Of a DNA stretch of 64,000 bases, positions 62,004 through 64,000 are shown one piece after another. A program made the position numbers and the translations under genes. The DNA lies in assembly GCA_963831105.1 (NCBI GenBank), contig CAWHOS010000010.1, forward strand, positions 1-64,000, in the 5' to 3' direction. This DNA comes from DATFQI01 sp963831105. Lineage in GTDB: Bacteria; Actinomycetota; Thermoleophilia; Solirubrobacterales; Solirubrobacteraceae. The notes under the pieces were generated by a model that did no database searches, was not told the origin of the DNA, and was given only the letters and a program-made list of their open reading frames with translations. Position 1 is the stretch's first letter. Each line of letters opens with the position of its first letter.

Positions 62004-63697
62004 GCCGTCACGTCGAAGGAGAACATCATGCCGCTCTCGTGGTGCTCGGCGATGTGGCAGTGCGCCATCCAGCGCCCGACCTCGGTCACGTCGAGCACGA
62101 TGTCGACGACCTCCCCGGTGCGGACCAGCACGGTGTCCTTCCACACCAGATTCGGTTCGACGACGCCGTCGCGCGCGAGCACGAGGAAGCGGCCTGCTCC
62201 GTGGATGTGGAAGGGATGGTGCATCGGGTGGTCGGAGTCCATCTCGTTGACGAGTCGGATCTTCACGCGGTCGCCGACGCGGAACTGCCAGTGGATGTCG
62301 TGGTTCTCGGCGTCGTTGGAGCGGTCGACGAGCTTCCAGCGCATGTTCGCCGGCGTGGTGAGCTTGTTGACCTCGACCATGTCGTCTTCCCACTCGATCC
62401 CGTCGGCCGTCGCGTGGCTATGGCCGTGTCGGCCATGGCCGGCGGTCGCCGATTGCACCAGGCGCGCCGGCAGGAGCTTCATGCCGCACTGCGGGCAGTG
62501 GTCCGGCGTCTCGCTGGTCACCTCCGGATGCATCGGGCAGACGTAGCCGGTCGGGGCCGCCTGAGCGATCAGCTTCATGCCACACGCCGGACAACTGCCG
62601 GGCTCGTCCTGCACGACCTCCGGATGCATGGGGCAGGCGTAGACCAGCGCCTCGCCCTCGCCGACCTCGGGCTCGCCCATCTCCATCTCCGCCTGGAAGG
62701 CGAGCGTCTTATCCGGCGGCGCTTCCACCAGCGGGAGGAGGCGTTCGCGCTCAGCCGCGAGTTCCGGCGCCGTGCGCAAGGTCGCAAACGCGTCGGTCAG
62801 CGGCGGGGTGGCCGGGTCTTCGCCGACCGTGATGCCGGCGAGCTTGTGCGTCCGGTCCGGGGTGCGGTGCTCGAGCGTCAGCTTGCCGGGGATGTCGAAC
62901 AGAACGTCCACGACGACGCGCTCGGACGGCGCGAGGATGACGTCCTCGACGAACTGCTCGTGCTCGACGCGGCCGCTGTCGCCGCCGACGAGCTTCATCC
63001 GTGCGCCCGGCAGCGCGACCTTGAACACGCGCGTGTTGGCCGTGTTCGTGAGGTACAGGCGCACGACCTCGCCGGCCCGGGCGGTGAGCGTGAGCTCGGG
63101 CTCGCCGGCGACGAGCAGGACGTTGCCGAAGCGGCCCATCGCCGCGTAGGTGGTCTCGTCGGGGCTGAAGGCGGCGATCTGGCCGTCCTCGATGAGGACG
63201 TCGTCGAGCGTGAGCGTGAGCTCGCGGTGCACGGGCGGCCAGTAGTCGGGGTCGGCCGGGACGACGATGCAATTGGCGTATAGGCCCAGTTCCTGGCCGT
63301 AGTCCTCGCGGACGTGCGGGTGGTACCAGTAGACCCCGGGGTCCGGGAACGTCACCTTCGCCGTGTAGCGGCCGCCGGTGGGAATGAGCTCCTGGGTCTC
63401 GTGGGTGCCGTCGTAGCGGTTCTCGAGCCGAAGGCCGTGCCAGTGGACGGTCGCTTCGTGGTCGCCGTCGTTGTCGATGTCGACGACGAGCTCCGCACCC
63501 TCGGGCACCCGCAGCGTCGGGCCGGGGATGGACCCGTTGTAGGCCAGCATCCGCACCGTGGCGTCGCCGATGCGCTTGGTCACCGGCCCGATGCGCAGCG
63601 TGTACCGGTCCCCGTCGGCGAGCACGACGTCCTGCGTGGCGGACGCGGAAGGAAGGCCGCCGGTCTCGCGCGGGAACTTCCGAGTCGGTGCAGTCAT
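62000..63697 (-). CDS. multicopper oxidase with two inserted heavy-metal-binding modules
   Basis: 565 residues from ATG 63697. Cupredoxin copper motifs: VHWHGLRL and YWYHPHVRED in domain 1, HPMHHPFHIHGAGRF and WMAHCHIAEHHESGMM in domain 3 (type 1, 2 and 3 sites). Between domains 2 and 3 (about residues 370-425) lie two copies of CPMHPEV..(D)xPxxCPxCGMKL, the heavy-metal-binding module usually found at the start of copper exporters. No twin-arginine signal is visible. It oxidises Cu(I) or organic substrates; a role in copper handling is likely. Confidence 0.9.
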   Translation of the reverse strand: MTAPTRKFPRETGGLPSASATQDVVLADGDRYTLRIGPVTKRIGDATVRMLAYNGSIPGPTLRVPEGAELVVDIDNDGDHEATVHWHGLRLENRYDGTHETQELIPTGGRYTAKVTFPDPGVYWYHPHVREDYGQELGLYANCIVVPADPDYWPPVHRELTLTLDDVLIEDGQIAAFSPDETTYAAMGRFGNVLLVAGEPELTLTARAGEVVRLYLTNTANTRVFKVALPGARMKLVGGDSGRVEHEQFVEDVILAPSERVVVDVLFDIPGKLTLEHRTPDRTHKLAGITVGEDPATPPLTDAFATLRTAPELAAERERLLPLVEAPPDKTLAFQAEMEMGEPEVGEGEALVYACPMHPEVVQDEPGSCPACGMKLIAQAAPTGYVCPMHPEVTSETPDHCPQCGMKLLPARLVQSATAGHGRHGHSHATADGIEWEDDMVEVNKLTTPANMRWKLVDRSNDAENHDIHWQFRVGDRVKIRLVNEMDSDHPMHHPFHIHGAGRFLVLARDGVVEPNLVWKDTVLVRTGEVVDIVLDVTEVGRWMAHCHIAEHHESGMMFSFDVTA

Positions 63698-63706
63698 CCT
63701 GTCTCC

Positions 63707-64000
63707 TCAGTCCCGCGCAGCGGGGTTGGTGGTGGTCTCAGGGACCTTCTCGGGATCGCCGGCGGGCGCCGTGGGCTCGCCCGTGACGCTGGCTGCGTAG
63801 CCGGCGGCGTCGAATTGCGTAACGGTCAGCGCTGCTTCGGCGGCCTGGCCTTCGACGTTGACGTTCGGGAGCCACTCCAGCCAGCGCGGGAAGTACCAGT
63901 TGCGGTCGCCGAGGAGCTGCATGACGGCGGGGATGACGACGGTGCGGACGATCGTGGCGTCCACGAGCAGGGCGACGGCGACGCCGAAGCCCATCTGCTC
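63707..64000 (-). CDS. MMPL-family transporter, C-terminal end only (5' end outside window)
   Basis: The frame is open to the window edge. It shows the last MMPL/RND membrane helix MGFGVAVALLVDATIVRTVVIPAVMQLLGDRNWYFPRWLEW followed by a hydrophilic tail, with stop at 63707, nine bases before the oxidase start. MMPL proteins are proton-driven lipid or drug exporters. Only about 97 residues are visible, so substrate and regulation cannot be judged. Confidence 0.8.
   Translation of the reverse strand, partial: EQMGFGVAVALLVDATIVRTVVIPAVMQLLGDRNWYFPRWLEWLPNVNVEGQAAEAALTVTQFDAAGYAASVTGEPTAPAGDPEKVPETTTNPAARD

Overview
The window is GC-rich (about 70%) bacterial chromosome with tightly packed genes on both strands. 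The gene content points to a high-GC actinobacterial relative, most likely Thermoleophilia/Solirubrobacterales (Conexibacter- or Solirubrobacter-like). The reasons are the order rplY(ctc)-pth-mfd-prsA-like-mazG-eno-ftsB, six consecutive MCE-family genes, DUF4235, an ECF41 sigma factor and CsrA. The lineage is an inference from gene content only.

Layout. 1-2763: accessory, decaying DNA with a frameshifted IS110-type transposase, an empty stretch and two broken reverse-strand genes, one ending in a PIN-like motif. 2997-8437: secreted and small proteins and a secreted family-2 glycoside hydrolase. 8500-25829: the conserved information/cell-division block, interrupted twice. Between pth and mfd sit a methyltransferase, a GGDEF-EAL protein, a c-di-GMP-I (GEMM) riboswitch and two paralogous subtilases with RSSWS-repeat tails. 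Between eno and ftsB sit an ECF41 sigma factor and its divergent epimerase target. 25848-31750: two GNATs, csrA, a secreted nuclease, a YbdK-type ligase and a rhomboid-like protein lacking catalytic residues. 31754-41497: a vWA-lipase fusion, selD, a metallo-hydrolase, an Lrp-type ligand domain, an R2-like di-iron protein, CsaA, a methyltransferase and a sigma factor fused to a zinc anti-sigma-like module. 41711-52044: tRNA-Leu, a sugar-binding lipoprotein and a six-gene MCE operon without MlaE/YrbE permease genes. 52075-59792: HxlR regulator, DsbA-like protein, TPP enzyme, Ppx/GppA, 2-hydroxyacid dehydrogenase, DUF72, CoA-binding protein and M23 peptidase. 59840-64000: tRNA-fMet, then a reverse-strand operon (MMPL transporter, multicopper oxidase, flavin monooxygenase, HD protein) with overlapping stops and starts.

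The most interesting unit is 10810-16729. A protein with both c-di-GMP synthase and phosphodiesterase motifs lies directly upstream of a c-di-GMP riboswitch. That riboswitch precedes an exported protease whose tail, like that of its tandem paralog, repeats the RSSWSRSSWS motif. The simplest reading is c-di-GMP control of secreted or surface protease production. A second strong regulatory unit is the ECF41 sigma factor at 23599-24447, with an exact TGTCAC-type promoter in the divergent intergenic region. A third is an undescribed structured repeat present twice (about 9809-9958 and 41604-41694).

At least ten otherwise well-conserved genes carry single-base frame changes. Six of the seven checked in detail on the plus strand (2997 gene, GGDEF-EAL and MCE 1-3) look like one extra C in a short C run, so most are probably assembly errors rather than real pseudogenes. 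The IS110 and PIN-region lesions may be genuine decay.
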